Shown piece after piece: positions 5,544 through 5,544 of a stretch of DNA of 5,544 nt (positions are counted from its first letter, which is position 1; every line of letters begins with the position of its first letter). Under the pieces are notes generated by a model. It did not search any database and was not told the DNA's origin. It saw only the letters and a program-made list of their open reading frames with translations. The stretch spans positions 1 through 5,544 of the forward strand of contig CACXFW010000102.1 in the NCBI GenBank assembly GCA_902767065.1, in the 5' to 3' direction. The translations under genes and the position numbers were made by a program. Source of the stretch: an uncultured Lachnospiraceae bacterium (GTDB taxonomy: Bacteria; Bacillota; Clostridia; Lachnospirales; Lachnospiraceae).

Positions 5544-5544
5544 G

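Noticed and set aside
1..5544. CRISPR array, tRNA or rRNA gene, insertion sequence, phage genes
   Set aside because: No regularly spaced repeats, tRNA-like cloverleaf, conserved rRNA segments or transposase/integrase motifs were seen on either strand.

Overview
The window looks like chromosome from a Gram-positive Clostridia-type bacterium, most likely Lachnospiraceae or Oscillospiraceae. The grounds are purine-rich Shine-Dalgarno sites (AAGGAG, GAGGAGG), a LytS-type kinase paired with a SARP-like response regulator, a DUF2085 membrane protein, moderately high GC, and small intergenic hairpins. The taxonomic call is inference; no rRNA or tRNA is present.

Layout. Positions 39-3222 (minus strand) hold a probable three-gene unit, in transcription order: a PHP-domain phosphoesterase (3222-2323), a response regulator (2227-1454) and a membrane histidine kinase (1457-39). 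The last two overlap by ATGA. Positions 3223-3529 form a divergent control region. It has an extended -10 promoter for the minus-strand unit, a TTGACA-N18-TATCAT promoter for the plus-strand gene, a 13-bp inverted repeat between them, and a 14-bp hairpin in the minus-strand leader. Positions 3530-4666 (plus strand) encode a family II (DHH/DHHA2) inorganic pyrophosphatase that carries an N-terminal export signal. Positions 4667-4840 have no gene but contain an 83-nt element that folds on paper as a three-way junction. Positions 5418-4841 (minus strand) hold two overlapping small genes, a zinc-ribbon protein and a DUF2085 membrane protein. A 64-nt near-perfect hairpin lies upstream of them at the right edge.

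How the genes may work together. The kinase and regulator form one signalling system: a polytopic membrane sensor phosphorylates a receiver/winged-helix regulator. The PHP enzyme probably shares their transcript, but a functional link is only inferred. The pyrophosphatase is divergently transcribed from this unit through a shared 307-bp intergenic region, so it is a reasonable candidate target of the regulator. No CRISPR array, transposase, phage gene or classical T-tract terminator was found.

The items most worth a second look are the apparently exported family II pyrophosphatase, the three-way-junction element behind it, and three intergenic hairpins that share the apex GCGAAGC.
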